Shown piece after piece: positions 1-8,339 of a stretch of DNA of 64,000 nucleotides. This stretch comes from Collinsella aerofaciens. Its GTDB lineage: Bacteria; Actinomycetota; Coriobacteriia; Coriobacteriales; Coriobacteriaceae. The stretch is from contig NZ_JAQLFL010000008.1 in assembly GCF_028206995.1 (NCBI RefSeq), positions 69,546 to 133,545 of the forward strand. The letters are read 5' to 3'. How positions within the stretch are numbered: position 1 is the first letter of the stretch; every line of letters starts with the position of its first letter. The translations under genes were made by a program, and so were the position numbers. The notes beneath the pieces were generated by a model. It did not search any database. It had not been told where the DNA came from and was given only the letters and a program-made list of their open reading frames with translations.

Positions 1-44
1 CTGCAGCGGGGGCAGCGCCTGTAGATGCGGGGCGTCGCCGCGCA

Positions 45-1295
45 GTGAAACGACGCACCAAGTGCGCCGTGATGGACCGCATGGGTTACGACGAAGTGGC
101 GCGTATCAGCGCCTATATCGACCCGGCACTTGCCCGCTCGGAATTGCGTCCCGCGGTGGAGGCGGCGCTCAATGTTGAGGAACCGACCGATCTCGCGACG
201 ACCGAGCGCGAGACCATCATCGACGAGGTTTTGGATGACGTAGTGGGCCTGGGGCCGTTGCAGCCGCTCATCGAGGACGACACCGTTACCGAGATCATGA
301 TCAACGGCTGCCGCTCGGCTTTCTTTGAACGCGGCGGCGTCTTGCACCCCATCGAGCATGCGTTTGAGGATGATGAACAGATCCGTGTGCTTATCGACCG
401 CATCATCTCGCCACTTGGCCGCCGTATCGACGAGCGCAGCCCCATCGTCAACGCCCGCCTCAAAACGGGCTATCGCGTCAACGCGGTGATTCCGCCTGTG
501 GCGATTGACGGACCGATTCTCACCATCCGAAAGTTCTCGGACCGCATCTGCTCGCTGGACGAGCTTGTGGGGCTGGGGTCGCTGCCGCTTTGGTATGCGC
601 AGCTGTTGTCGTGCGCGGTGTCGCTGCGACAGGACCTGGCGGTTGCGGGAGGCACGGGATCTGGTAAGACCACCCTGCTCAACGCGTTGTCATGTGAGAT
701 TTCCACCGGCGAGCGCATCGTGACGATCGAGGACTCTGCCGAGCTCAAGTTTGCGCATCATCCGCACGTGGTGCGTCTAGAGGCGCGCGAGGCTTCAATT
801 GAGGGCGAGGGCGCGGTGACGATCCGCGACCTGGTGACCAATGCCCTGCGCATGCGCCCCGACCGCATCGTGGTGGGCGAGGTGCGCGGTGCCGAGTGCT
901 GCGACATGTTGCAGGCCATGAACACGGGCCACGACGGGTCGCTCACCACGCTTCATGCGGGTTCCGAGCAGGAGACCGTGGTGCGTCTGACGTTGCTTGC
1001 ACGTTATGGCATCGATCTGCCGAGCGAGCTCATCGAAGAGCAGATTGCCATGGCGCTCGACGGCATCGTGATGTCCGAGCGCCACGCCGATGGCAGGCGC
1101 TTCGTCTCCTCGTATTCGGGGGTGCGTCGCGCCGCGTCGGGCGGCGTAGAGCTCGAGCGCTATGTGACTTTCGATGCCGCCGAGCGCACCTGGACGCTTG
1201 ACCGCGAGCCGCCGTTTATCGCAGAAGGCCTGCGGTCGGGGACGCTCACACAAGAGGAGGTGGACGAATGGAGGTCGCTGTGCCCCTCGTCGTAG
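45..1295 (+). CDS. tadA: Tad pilus secretion ATPase TadA/CpaF family
   Basis: Hexameric AAA-type ATPase that powers assembly of Flp pili from the cytoplasmic face. The Walker A motif [14 protein letters not shown] lies near residue 202. A Walker B-like acidic segment [12 protein letters not shown] lies near 272, followed by the TTLHA His-box region, as in type II/IV secretion ATPases. Length (416 aa) fits CpaF proteins. The start used is GTG at 45, but the frame is open back to base 3 with no stop, so the gene may begin before the window; ATG at 69 is a further possible start. It overlaps the next gene by 28 bp, which suggests translational coupling in a tad operon. Proteins expected upstream (TadZ/CpaE, RcpC, prepilin peptidase) are outside the window. 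Confidence 0.92.
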   Translation: MKRRTKCAVMDRMGYDEVARISAYIDPALARSELRPAVEAALNVEEPTDLATTERETIIDEVLDDVVGLGPLQPLIEDDTVTEIMINGCRSAFFERGGVLHPIEHAFEDDEQIRVLIDRIISPLGRRIDERSPIVNARLKTGYRVNAVIPPVAIDGPILTIRKFSDRICSLDELVGLGSLPLWYAQLLSCAVSLRQDLAVAGGTGSGKTTLLNALSCEISTGERIVTIEDSAELKFAHHPHVVRLEAREASIEGEGAVTIRDLVTNALRMRPDRIVVGEVRGAECCDMLQAMNTGHDGSLTTLHAGSEQETVVRLTLLARYGIDLPSELIEEQIAMALDGIVMSERHADGRRFVSSYSGVRRAASGGVELERYVTFDAAERTWTLDREPPFIAEGLRSGTLTQEEVDEWRSLCPSS

Positions 1296-2194
1296 GGGGT
1301 TTGGCAGGGTTTTCTGTCGCGACGGCGTGCGGGGCGGAACCTCGTGTGCCGCAGGTGCCGCCGGCGGAGCTGGCGCGTCAGGCGTTCGAGACGGTGGCAG
1401 AGAAGCTGCCGCGTGAGTTGGTGGAAAACGATCTGCTGAAAAAGATTGCCCGTTCGTGGGCATCGCTGGCTCCGGCGCGTCGCCTTGGCCTCGTGATCGA
1501 AGATGCTTCGGGGCGTTTGGCGTTTCTGCTGCTATCGAGCGGTGTCTGCTGCGTTTTGCTAACGATGGTGTCGTTATCGCCCCTCGGGTTTGCCTTGGGA
1601 CTTGTTGCTCCGATTGCCGCTGGCGCCGCTCGGGATGGCTTTGAGAGCCGGCGCGAGCAACACGATGCAGAAGAGGCCATGCCCGAGGCGTTTACCGCAC
1701 TTTCCATGTCGCTTGCCTCGGGACATTCGCTGGCCCAGGGCATGCGCTTTGTGGGCGCTCATGCGCAAGAACCGGTGCATACCGAGTTTTTGCGGGTAGC
1801 GGCGGCGATCGATTGCGGCATCTCGGCGACCGACGCGCTCGATGACTTGCTCGTGCGCATCGACGCCCCCGGCCTTTCGCTTGTGACCTTGGCGCTTAAG
1901 GTGTCTCAGCGCACCGGTGCTCCGCTTGCCGACTTACTGTCCGAGGCGTCGAGCATGGTGGGGGAGCGCATTGAGCTCAAGCGCCGCCTGGATGTTAAGA
2001 CGTCGCAGGCTCGCATGTCTGCGCATATGGTCGCGGCGATGCCGGCGGGCATGTGCGCGGTGTTGGCGCTGCTTTCGGCAGATTTTCGTCGCGGTCTTGC
2101 GACGCCTGCCGGTGCGGGCGCTGTGGTGCTGGGTCTAGTCCTCAACGTCGTTGCCCTGGTGGTTATCCGGCGCATTATGCGGGTGGAGCTATGA
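1268..2194 (+). CDS. tadB: Tad pilus inner-membrane platform protein TadB
   Basis: Integral membrane protein of the type II secretion F family, which forms the platform on which the TadA ATPase acts. Hydrophobic segments near residues 80-115 and 255-305 flank a cytoplasmic helical domain containing the typical EAFTALSMSLASGHSL and KVSQRTGAPLADLL motifs. ATG 1268 lies inside the 3' end of tadA just after an AGGAGG sequence. The stop codon overlaps the tadC start (ATGA). Length 308 aa is normal for TadB. Confidence 0.9.
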   Translation: MEVAVPLVVGGLAGFSVATACGAEPRVPQVPPAELARQAFETVAEKLPRELVENDLLKKIARSWASLAPARRLGLVIEDASGRLAFLLLSSGVCCVLLTMVSLSPLGFALGLVAPIAAGAARDGFESRREQHDAEEAMPEAFTALSMSLASGHSLAQGMRFVGAHAQEPVHTEFLRVAAAIDCGISATDALDDLLVRIDAPGLSLVTLALKVSQRTGAPLADLLSEASSMVGERIELKRRLDVKTSQARMSAHMVAAMPAGMCAVLALLSADFRRGLATPAGAGAVVLGLVLNVVALVVIRRIMRVEL

Positions 2195-2832
2195 GCGCCC
2201 TGGTTGCAGTTGTGGCTTGCCTGTGTGCCCTGAGTGTATTTGTCGCGACGGGTTTGGATCGGGCGGATGCGCGCAAGATCGCAGGGGCCTGCAAGCGCGA
2301 GGCGGTGCTGGTCGCTGCCGCGGGTCGCTCGGTGGTCGATGCCCTGACCGCGCGAGTGAAGGGCGCGGTTGGAGCGGGCGGCCCGGCGCGAGTGTCGCTC
2401 GGCGAAGTGTCCGAGATGATCGATGTTGTGCGCTTGGGTCTTTCGGCCGGCCTTTCGTTTGATGCGGCGCTTGAGATTTTCTGCGCCAACCGCCGGTCAG
2501 TGCTGGCTCTTCGCCTTGAGCGGGCCTGCATGGCGTGGCAGGTGGGCGTGGGCACGCGTGAGGACGAGTTGTTGGCCGCCGCGCGCGACCTGGACGTGCG
2601 AGCGCTCGAGACCTTTGCCATTACGGTGGGGCAGGCACTCGCCCTGGGTGCCCCACTTGCCGAGACACTGGCCGCTCAAAGTCGCGAGATCCGTGCGGCT
2701 CATCGCGCCGCGGTCGAGCGCGAGATTGAGCGTGCGCCCGTCAAGCTGCTGATTCCCACCGGCACGCTCATCTTGCCGGCGTTGCTTCTGTCCATATTGG
2801 GCCCGCTGCTGGGAGCAGGCGGGATGATGTAG
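2191..2832 (+). CDS. tadC: Tad pilus inner-membrane platform protein TadC
   Basis: Second F-domain membrane protein of the Tad platform, paired with TadB. The start chosen is the ATG that overlaps the tadB stop (ATGA), giving 213 aa with an N-terminal membrane helix. It carries the family motif EMIDVVRLGLSAGLSFDAAL and a C-terminal pair of hydrophobic helices ending in GAGGMM. An earlier in-frame start at 2053 lies inside tadB and would add unrelated sequence. TadC proteins are often longer, so this is a compact version. Confidence 0.85.
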   Translation: MSALVAVVACLCALSVFVATGLDRADARKIAGACKREAVLVAAAGRSVVDALTARVKGAVGAGGPARVSLGEVSEMIDVVRLGLSAGLSFDAALEIFCANRRSVLALRLERACMAWQVGVGTREDELLAAARDLDVRALETFAITVGQALALGAPLAETLAAQSREIRAAHRAAVEREIERAPVKLLIPTGTLILPALLLSILGPLLGAGGMM

Positions 2833-2842
2833 GGAGGAATAC

Positions 2843-3076
2843 ATGAACACGATGACTGACGCTGCTGGCAAGGTCCAGGGCTGGGCGTTTTGCCGGGCGG
2901 CACATGTTCGTCAGCGCGCCAAGGAGCTACTGCAGGAGGAGAGTGCACAGGGTACCACCGAGTATGCCATCTTGGTCGGCGTGCTCGTGGTGATCGCGAT
3001 TATCGCCATCGTCGCATTTAAGGGCAAGGTCCAAGATCTATGGAACGCTATCAGCGAGGGCATCAACAGCCTGTAG
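2843..3076 (+). CDS. Flp-type pilin
   Basis: Likely major subunit of the Tad pilus (77 aa). A charged N-terminal leader ends in EESAQG, followed by TTEYAILVG and a hydrophobic helix of about 20 residues, the Flp pilin layout. The putative processing site is Gly-Thr in AQG|TTEY, with the conserved Glu-Tyr at +3/+4; Flp pilins usually have Glu at +5, so the exact cut is uncertain. A GGGAGGA ribosome site sits 4 bases before the ATG. The gene follows tadC by 10 bp. Confidence 0.85.
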   Translation: MNTMTDAAGKVQGWAFCRAAHVRQRAKELLQEESAQGTTEYAILVGVLVVIAIIAIVAFKGKVQDLWNAISEGINSL

Positions 3077-3603
3077 AGGGCGAGCGCCCCATCGGGGTGC
3101 TGCTGGTGTTTGCTTGCCTGACCGTGGCGATAGCGGCGGTGCTTTGGGGGCTTAACGCCGCGCGGCAGCAGCGTCCTGGGGCCGCCTTCGATTCGGGCTC
3201 AGATTCGGCGGTGGCGTCTCAAAAAGATGAGATGCGAGATGCGGACGATTCGGATGTCGCTGTCACGGCGCAAACCTTTCTGCGGACGCTCGACAAGCGG
3301 TCTGGCACTGCGACGGATTCGCCTGGGGACAACGCGATTACGGTCCGGCTTGCATGGTCTGAGGACCGACCGATGACCGAGGCAGCGGCGGATATGTTAC
3401 GCGCCTACCGCGAGGTGCCAACGGCCCAGCTCGCCCTGAGCGGCTATCTTGATATTAAGGGCAACGTATGGGGCGCCATCGTGCGCGATGGGCGCGGCTG
3501 GGTCGATATGGTGACGGTTGCCGCGGATGCCGGCGATGCCTCGTGCCGCCTGCGCGTGATCCGCCTGAGCCCGCAGGCATCGAACTCAAAGGAGGGGTCG
3601 TGA
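3040..3603 (+). CDS. Membrane-anchored protein of the tad locus, function unknown
   Basis: I do not recognise a family. The 187-aa product has a short basic N terminus, one membrane helix at about residues 18-36 (PIGVLLVFACLTVAIAAVLW), a polar Asp/Ser-rich linker, then a small alpha/beta extracytoplasmic domain (about 80-178). The ATG used lies inside the flp gene (37 bp overlap); a later GTG near 3097 would remove most of the membrane helix and is less likely. Its position between pilins suggests an accessory role in pilus assembly, which is inference from context only. Confidence 0.6.
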   Translation: MERYQRGHQQPVEGERPIGVLLVFACLTVAIAAVLWGLNAARQQRPGAAFDSGSDSAVASQKDEMRDADDSDVAVTAQTFLRTLDKRSGTATDSPGDNAITVRLAWSEDRPMTEAAADMLRAYREVPTAQLALSGYLDIKGNVWGAIVRDGRGWVDMVTVAADAGDASCRLRVIRLSPQASNSKEGS

Positions 3604-3604
3604 A

Positions 3605-3823
3605 ATGCATGACGTCCTGCGCGAGGAATCTGCCCAAGCGACTGTGGAATACGCCATCGTCACGGTGGCGCTGTTATCGATCGTGCTGGCGATTGTGGGA
3701 CTTTGGCGTGCTGGCACCGATGGACGCTTGGCGGCGCTGGTTGAGCGGGCGGCATCCCATGGCGTTGCCTCGACGTCGGTTATCGACGCCGCTGCGGGCG
3801 CTAAGGACATCGCGTTGTATTGA
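3605..3823 (+). CDS. Small pilin-like / TadE-like protein
   Basis: 72-aa protein with the same start pattern as the neighbouring pseudopilins: REESAQATVEYA followed by a hydrophobic helix (IVTVALLSIVLAIVGLW). The C-terminal half is small and Ala-rich. It is probably a second Flp-like or minor pilin processed by the Tad prepilin peptidase. A GGAGGGG ribosome site precedes ATG 3605 and overlaps the end of the preceding gene. The 3' end overlaps the proposed start of the next TadE gene. Confidence 0.7.
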   Translation: MHDVLREESAQATVEYAIVTVALLSIVLAIVGLWRAGTDGRLAALVERAASHGVASTSVIDAAAGAKDIALY

Positions 3824-4295
3824 TATCGCGCGCGAGGACTGGGCGCAGTCTACGGTCGAGGCCGCTTTTTTGCTGCCGACGTTTCTGACGCTCGTCCTTC
3901 TCGCACTGCAACCGGTGTGCCTGCTTTATACGCGCGCGGTCATGGAGTCTGCCGCCGCCGAGACCGCGCGGCTCATGATCACGACGACGGCGGAGGACGA
4001 CGATCTTAAGGAGTTCACCCGCCGCCGGCTTGCCGCAGTGCCCAACGTTTCGATCTTTCATGCCGGCGGGCCGTTGTCGTGGGATATTGAGCTTAGCCGG
4101 GCCGATGCGGGTGGCGTCTCGTCCGTGTCCGTTTCCGGCGAGGTCAAGCCGTTGCCTGTGATCGGTGCGTTTGCGCAGGCTATGGGTGGTACCGCCGAGG
4201 GTGGCTACGTTGAGCTCAAGGTCGATGTCTCGTATCAATCACGTCCCGAATGGCTGGAGGGAGATTATGATTCGTGGATTGCTGCATGGGATTAA
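3759..4295 (+). CDS. tadE: TadE-like minor pseudopilin
   Basis: Contains REDWAQSTVEAAFLLPTF, the TadE signature, followed by a single membrane helix and a soluble domain of about 120 aa. The gene must begin upstream of 3830. The nearest in-frame ATG is 3759, inside the preceding small pilin gene, giving 178 aa. The frame is open further upstream to 3468, but that part only shadows the two preceding genes. The start is therefore uncertain while the body of the gene is firm. The end overlaps the next gene by 29 bp. Confidence 0.75.
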   Translation: MALPRRRLSTPLRALRTSRCIDIAREDWAQSTVEAAFLLPTFLTLVLLALQPVCLLYTRAVMESAAAETARLMITTTAEDDDLKEFTRRRLAAVPNVSIFHAGGPLSWDIELSRADAGGVSSVSVSGEVKPLPVIGAFAQAMGGTAEGGYVELKVDVSYQSRPEWLEGDYDSWIAAWD

Positions 4296-6420
4296 GCGTT
4301 TCTGGTCTAGACGCGTTTTGACGCGCCGTCCGAGCTGCCATCGCAAGCGAGGCGGCTTTATGGGCCGCGCCGGTATCGACCTGTTTATCGAAGACGGTGC
4401 CTACACCACGCTTTCTTCTGCCGTGGTCATCCTAGTGGTGCTCACGTTGTTGTTTTCGTCGACCGCGGCGATATGGAGCATGTCGCGCGCGGGGGACACC
4501 CAGGTGGCGGCCGATAGCGGCGCGCTGGCGGGTGCCAACGTAGTGTCGTCCTATCACACGGCTGCCACGGTGGTTGATGCGAGCATCTTGAGTCTGGGGC
4601 TAGCGGGGTTTGCCACGATCGGGACGGGCCTGGTCGCCATCCTCATCCCGGGTGCCGAACCAGTTGCCGGCAATATGGTCGACACCGGGATTGAGATCAT
4701 TAAAACGCGCAACAAGTTTGCCAAAAGCGCATCGGAAGGCTTGCAGAAAATCGAGACGGCTCTGCCGTATCTGATTGCCGCGCGTGCCACGCAGGCGGTG
4801 TCGGCGCAGGATACCGATAGTGTGACCTATACCGGTACGGCGCTTGCCGTGCCCAGGACGTCCGAGTCGGATTTCGTTGCGCTCGAGGGTTCTGAGATCT
4901 CGACCGATGCCATTAAAGACACATCGAAAGATCTGGAGCGCGCAGCAGATGAGCTGCAGAAGGCCTTGGAGGAGACGGCGAAAGCAAAAGAACGCGCCTG
5001 GCTTGCGGATTGCGGTGGATCGGTTCCGGCTTCGGTCGGTAGCTGTTCATGCATGTGGGAACGTACGAGGAGTTTGGCAAAGCTCTCGGGTGAGCAGAAC
5101 CCGCATTATGCCTCGAGCATTTCGTGGGAGCCACAGGTGGCGCTCGACCGCGCGAAGACCTACTACCGTCAACGCCTGGCAGACGAAAAACCGCAGGGTT
5201 CAAGCGTCGAGACGAAGGCGGAGTCGGCGGCGCGCAAGGCGTTTTACACCTATGCGAGTACAGAGGTCAATCGTGCATATGTAACCGAGGACGGAGATGA
5301 AGTCGCTTCCTATATCCCGCTGTTGCCGCGCAACACTGACGAGGTGCGAGCGACGGAACTCTATACCGATACGGTGTGGCCAACCAGTGCCATCGATGGC
5401 AAGACGTATCTGCATTACGGAACGAGTTGCCCCAACTATAAGAAGGGGGCGCCATGCGGGCTGGCCTCGGTTGCTGCTTATGACGGGCAGGACAAATGCA
5501 ATAGATGCCATTTTGGTGTTTCGTCGCTCGGTGCCGTTGCGGCTCCTTCGACTTCTATCGAAAACGGCTTTGAGTACCACTTTGATCGATTCAAAGAGGC
5601 TCTGGAAGACTACGTCGAATGCCGCAACAAAGAACTCGAACTTGAGCGTCAGACCGAGGATGAGGCCGACCGTGCGGGCAATGCGTTTGACCAGGCCATT
5701 AAAGCGCTTTCCGGCGAGCGCCCGCGTATCGCCCCACCTGGCCGCAACGGCGTGGTCGCCTTTGCAGTTTCGGGTGACATTACCAGCCCCGATCAACTTA
5801 ACTCCTCGTTTAACGCGGCAGTCAGGCTTGGCGATCGCGGTGCTATCTCTGCCGCGGTGCTGGCGCCCGATGAGGCGACGGCGCAAAACAACGTGCTTTC
5901 GCGATTTTTCTCGACATTGAAGGAACGCTCGGGCGGCGTTGCCGGCGTGCTCGACGGCGTCATGGATGTTTGGGGACGGCTACTCGTGGGATACGGAGAC
6001 ATCCAAGGTTCGGCCGACGAACTTATGGACGAGATGATTAAAGACCTAGGAGGGGGCAGCGGTGCGTTGGGCTCCATTGCATCGTGGCTCGGCGATACCG
6101 TTTCGGCGTCCGTGGCGGCGCTGGGTTTGGAACCGTGCGACTTGCGCCTGCGAAAGCCGGTGCTGACCGATTCCGCCAACGTCATTAAGAGTCCGGGGTC
6201 TGACATTGCGGGTCTCTCTCAAACGCAAGACAAACTGCGAAGTATTCCGTTGGGCGTGACCGATCCCAAGGCGCTTTGCGAGGCGTTGGAATATCAAGTC
6301 GAACGCACCATTAGCGGTACGGTGTTCACACTTGCGGAGATTCCTCTGCCCGGCGGCGGCTCCATCCCGCTCACCGTCGATGTCGCCACGCTGGTTGGCG
6401 CTCTGGGCGGTGGGTCGTAA
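4267..6420 (+). CDS. TadG-like pilus assembly protein (large)
   Basis: 717-aa protein with an N-terminal basic stretch, the segment DGAYTTLSSAVVILVVLTLL acting as a signal anchor, and AADSGALAGANVVSSY, the TadG-type motif just after the membrane helix. The rest is a long extracytoplasmic region with coiled-coil potential (about residues 190-260 and 440-480) and paired cysteines including CGGSVPASVGSCSC, CGLASV and CNRCHFG, suggesting disulfides or metal binding. ATG 4267 has a GGAGGG ribosome site 5 bases upstream. An earlier ATG at 4165 lies inside tadE. It lacks an obvious MIDAS-type von Willebrand domain found in some TadG proteins. Confidence 0.78.
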   Translation: MIRGLLHGIKRFWSRRVLTRRPSCHRKRGGFMGRAGIDLFIEDGAYTTLSSAVVILVVLTLLFSSTAAIWSMSRAGDTQVAADSGALAGANVVSSYHTAATVVDASILSLGLAGFATIGTGLVAILIPGAEPVAGNMVDTGIEIIKTRNKFAKSASEGLQKIETALPYLIAARATQAVSAQDTDSVTYTGTALAVPRTSESDFVALEGSEISTDAIKDTSKDLERAADELQKALEETAKAKERAWLADCGGSVPASVGSCSCMWERTRSLAKLSGEQNPHYASSISWEPQVALDRAKTYYRQRLADEKPQGSSVETKAESAARKAFYTYASTEVNRAYVTEDGDEVASYIPLLPRNTDEVRATELYTDTVWPTSAIDGKTYLHYGTSCPNYKKGAPCGLASVAAYDGQDKCNRCHFGVSSLGAVAAPSTSIENGFEYHFDRFKEALEDYVECRNKELELERQTEDEADRAGNAFDQAIKALSGERPRIAPPGRNGVVAFAVSGDITSPDQLNSSFNAAVRLGDRGAISAAVLAPDEATAQNNVLSRFFSTLKERSGGVAGVLDGVMDVWGRLLVGYGDIQGSADELMDEMIKDLGGGSGALGSIASWLGDTVSASVAALGLEPCDLRLRKPVLTDSANVIKSPGSDIAGLSQTQDKLRSIPLGVTDPKALCEALEYQVERTISGTVFTLAEIPLPGGGSIPLTVDVATLVGALGGGS

Positions 6421-6896
6421 TGAGTATCCGCATGCGTCTGCGCGAGGAGCGCGCCCAAGCGACGGTTGAGATGGCAGTGGTTACGCCCGTTTTGCTGGTG
6501 CTGGCACTCATCGTGTACAACGTCATGATCTTTGCCAGCGCTGTTGCGCGCTTCGACCGCGTGGTGCCCGACATCGTGTTGGCGCACGCCGTGGCGTCGG
6601 AGGGGGAGGGCGACGAAAGCTCTGCCGATGCCTCGGCGACGGTTCAGACTCAAATTCTGAATGCCATGGAAGGCTATGACTTGCAGATCGAAGTGTCGAG
6701 CGAGCAAGGCGCGGAGGCATCGGATGGTGGCCTGCTCTCCCTATCCGGTACGTTTAGGACCTACACCTGTACCATGCACTATGAGCCGTGGCCGACTTCT
6801 CTCAGCATCGCTGGCGTTCCGCTGGGGGCGCCGACAACGTTGTCGCACGAGCGTGCGGTGACGGTCGATCCATGGCGTCCGGGGGTGGTCATGTGA
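6420..6896 (+). CDS. TadE/TadF-like minor pseudopilin
   Basis: 158-aa protein starting with REERAQATVEMAVVTPVLLV, a TadE/TadF-type signal anchor, followed by a small extracytoplasmic domain. The ATG shares one base with the preceding stop (TAATG), a coupling arrangement. With the neighbouring genes it gives at least four proteins in this operon carrying the (E/D)x(S/R/W)AQxTxE processing-site pattern. Confidence 0.78.
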   Translation: MSIRMRLREERAQATVEMAVVTPVLLVLALIVYNVMIFASAVARFDRVVPDIVLAHAVASEGEGDESSADASATVQTQILNAMEGYDLQIEVSSEQGAEASDGGLLSLSGTFRTYTCTMHYEPWPTSLSIAGVPLGAPTTLSHERAVTVDPWRPGVVM

Positions 6897-7252
6897 CCGC
6901 GGTCTCGTCCTACATCGTCTACGCGCGGGCACTCAATAGGCTGGGTTGGACGCCGGCCGAGTTTGTGGTGGCGGAGTCGTTTGTCGTGCGCCTGCGCGGC
7001 ATGCTGGGACGGCGTCCGGTTGCCGCCAACGGCCTGCCGCTCGTCATGGCGTTTCCACGCTGCTCTTCGGTCCATACGTGTTTTATGGCCTATCCCATCG
7101 ACATCGCCTTCATCGATCGCGACGGCAATATCCTCGCGCGCTACGAAAACGTCCGCCCTTGGCGCATGTGCTCCTGCCCCGGCGCCTGGGCCGTACTAGA
7201 GCGTCCTTCAATCATTGTTTCGACCCCTGCTCTCCAACGCGTGCCGGCTTAA
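6893..7252 (+). CDS. DUF192 family protein at end of tad operon
   Basis: 119-aa protein of the DUF192 fold, with the family segments VVRLRGMLGRRPV, FPRCSSVHTCFMAYPIDIAFID and VRPWRMCSCPGAWAVLE. DUF192 proteins are small secreted or periplasmic beta-barrels of unknown function. The start taken is GTG 6893, overlapping the preceding stop (GTGA); ATG 6872 inside the previous gene is an alternative. No signal peptide is present, so the protein is probably cytoplasmic here. It is the last gene of the tad transcription unit. Confidence 0.8.
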   Translation: MTAVSSYIVYARALNRLGWTPAEFVVAESFVVRLRGMLGRRPVAANGLPLVMAFPRCSSVHTCFMAYPIDIAFIDRDGNILARYENVRPWRMCSCPGAWAVLERPSIIVSTPALQRVPA

Positions 7253-7310
7253 GAATTGGCGACAGTGGACTTTCGTCATACGAAATTGGGTAAGATGGAG
7301 GAGAAGATGC

Positions 7311-7577
7311 ATGGATGTTGAGATTCATCCCAACGCTAAAAAGCACCTGACGGAAAAGCAGGTGCTTAGCGCTTGGCTTGCGGTTACTGAGTGCATTCGT
7401 CGCGAGTCGAAGGACGAGCCGCCGAGATGGCTTGCGATTGGATGGCTCCCAGACGGACGAAGCGTGGAGCTTGTCGCGGTCGAGCTTGTCCGTGGGTGGC
7501 TTATCATTCATGCCTTGTCTCCAGTCCAGAAGAAATTTTGGCAGGAGATTGAACAGGCTCGGCAAAGGGGTCGATGA
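7311..7577 (+). CDS. Putative toxin of a type II toxin-antitoxin pair
   Basis: 88-aa protein with a compact alpha/beta layout: PNAKKHLTEKQVLSAWLAVTEC, then three predicted strands (RWLAIGWL, VELVAVELV, GWLIIHALSP) and a C-terminal Lys/Gln/Glu-rich helix. The layout resembles small RelE/BrnT-like toxins, but I do not see diagnostic catalytic residues, so the class is inferred from context. GGAGGAG precedes ATG 7311. It overlaps the next gene, a ribbon-helix-helix protein, by 4 bp, the usual layout of a toxin-first module. Confidence 0.6.
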   Translation: MDVEIHPNAKKHLTEKQVLSAWLAVTECIRRESKDEPPRWLAIGWLPDGRSVELVAVELVRGWLIIHALSPVQKKFWQEIEQARQRGR

Positions 7578-7861
7578 TGGGCAAGACGTATACGGCCGCT
7601 AATGGTCAGGTTGTAACGGATGAAATGATTGACGCGTGGTGCGAGTCGTACGAGCGCGGAGAGTTTCCGGATGGCGAACACACCGTTGGTGGGATCGTGC
7701 ATGGACGGCCCCCGCTCTCAGGTGAGGGGACGGCAACGCTGTCGGTCAAGATTCCTCTGGGAATGAAGGAGGCCATTCGTCGACGGGCGGCTGCCGAGGG
7801 GATGACGCCAAGTGAGTTTGCCCGTGCGGCTCTGAGTGAAAAACTTCTTGCTGCCGGCTGA
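7574..7861 (+). CDS. Ribbon-helix-helix antitoxin-like protein
   Basis: 95-aa protein. The C-terminal half (TATLSVKIPLGMKEAI, then RRAAAEGMTPSEFARAALSEKL) is a ribbon-helix-helix DNA-binding domain of CopG/Arc type. The N-terminal half (ITDEM-like helix, ESYERGEFPDGEHTVG) probably wraps the toxin. It overlaps the preceding gene by 4 bp (ATGATG region), so the two are co-translated. It likely represses its own promoter, as usual for such antitoxins (family knowledge). Confidence 0.7.
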   Translation: MMGKTYTAANGQVVTDEMIDAWCESYERGEFPDGEHTVGGIVHGRPPLSGEGTATLSVKIPLGMKEAIRRRAAAEGMTPSEFARAALSEKLLAAG

Positions 7862-7924
7862 TGCCTCTGACGTGCCGATTTATAGAACCGAGGCTGTGCT
7901 CAAAAACTTTTTTAAAATTCTCGG

Positions 7925-7952
7925 TTGACCGGAACGCGTCCTTGGTTATACT
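7925..7952 (+). promoter_or_regulatory. Promoter of tRNA-Phe
   Basis: TTGACC at 7925-7930 and TATACT at 7947-7952, spaced 16 bp, lie 33 bp before the tRNA-Phe 5' end. Confidence 0.7.
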
Positions 7953-7984
7953 AATCAAGCCTTGAAACAAGGCACACCTCAAAT

Positions 7985-8057
<73 letters not shown>

Positions 8058-8070
8058 CCTTGAATTGACT

Positions 8071-8100
8071 AGGACCTCTGCAAAGGGGTCCTTTTCTTTT
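8071..8100 (+). terminator. Terminator after tRNA-Phe
   Basis: Hairpin AGGACCTCT / AGGGGTCCT followed by TTTTCTTTT. Confidence 0.75.
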
Positions 8101-8114
8101 ATTGAGGGCTCTGC

Positions 8115-8160
8115 GGAAATTGCGTCCCGGAATTTGGCTTCAGAGTGGGATGCGCTTTCC
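8115..8160. repeat. Short palindromic repeat, GGAAA..TTTCC family
   Basis: Imperfect inverted repeat: left arm GGAAATTGCGTCCC, right arm GGGATGCGCTTTCC. The same family recurs three times in tandem at 55665-55834. No protein is encoded. Confidence 0.75.
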
Positions 8161-8339
8161 GGCGCTTACTTCCGACGTGCGTGCACATCTCGGGCCCGCC
8201 CGCTCAGACATTCCTCCCGCTTTTGCGCCACTTTACAGACCGTTCGGTCGTCTGCCCGCATGCGCGGGTATACTCAAAACGATACTTTTCCTATGCAATA
8301 CGATGCAGGCTCGGCCTGCACGATCCGAAGGGGGCAGTG

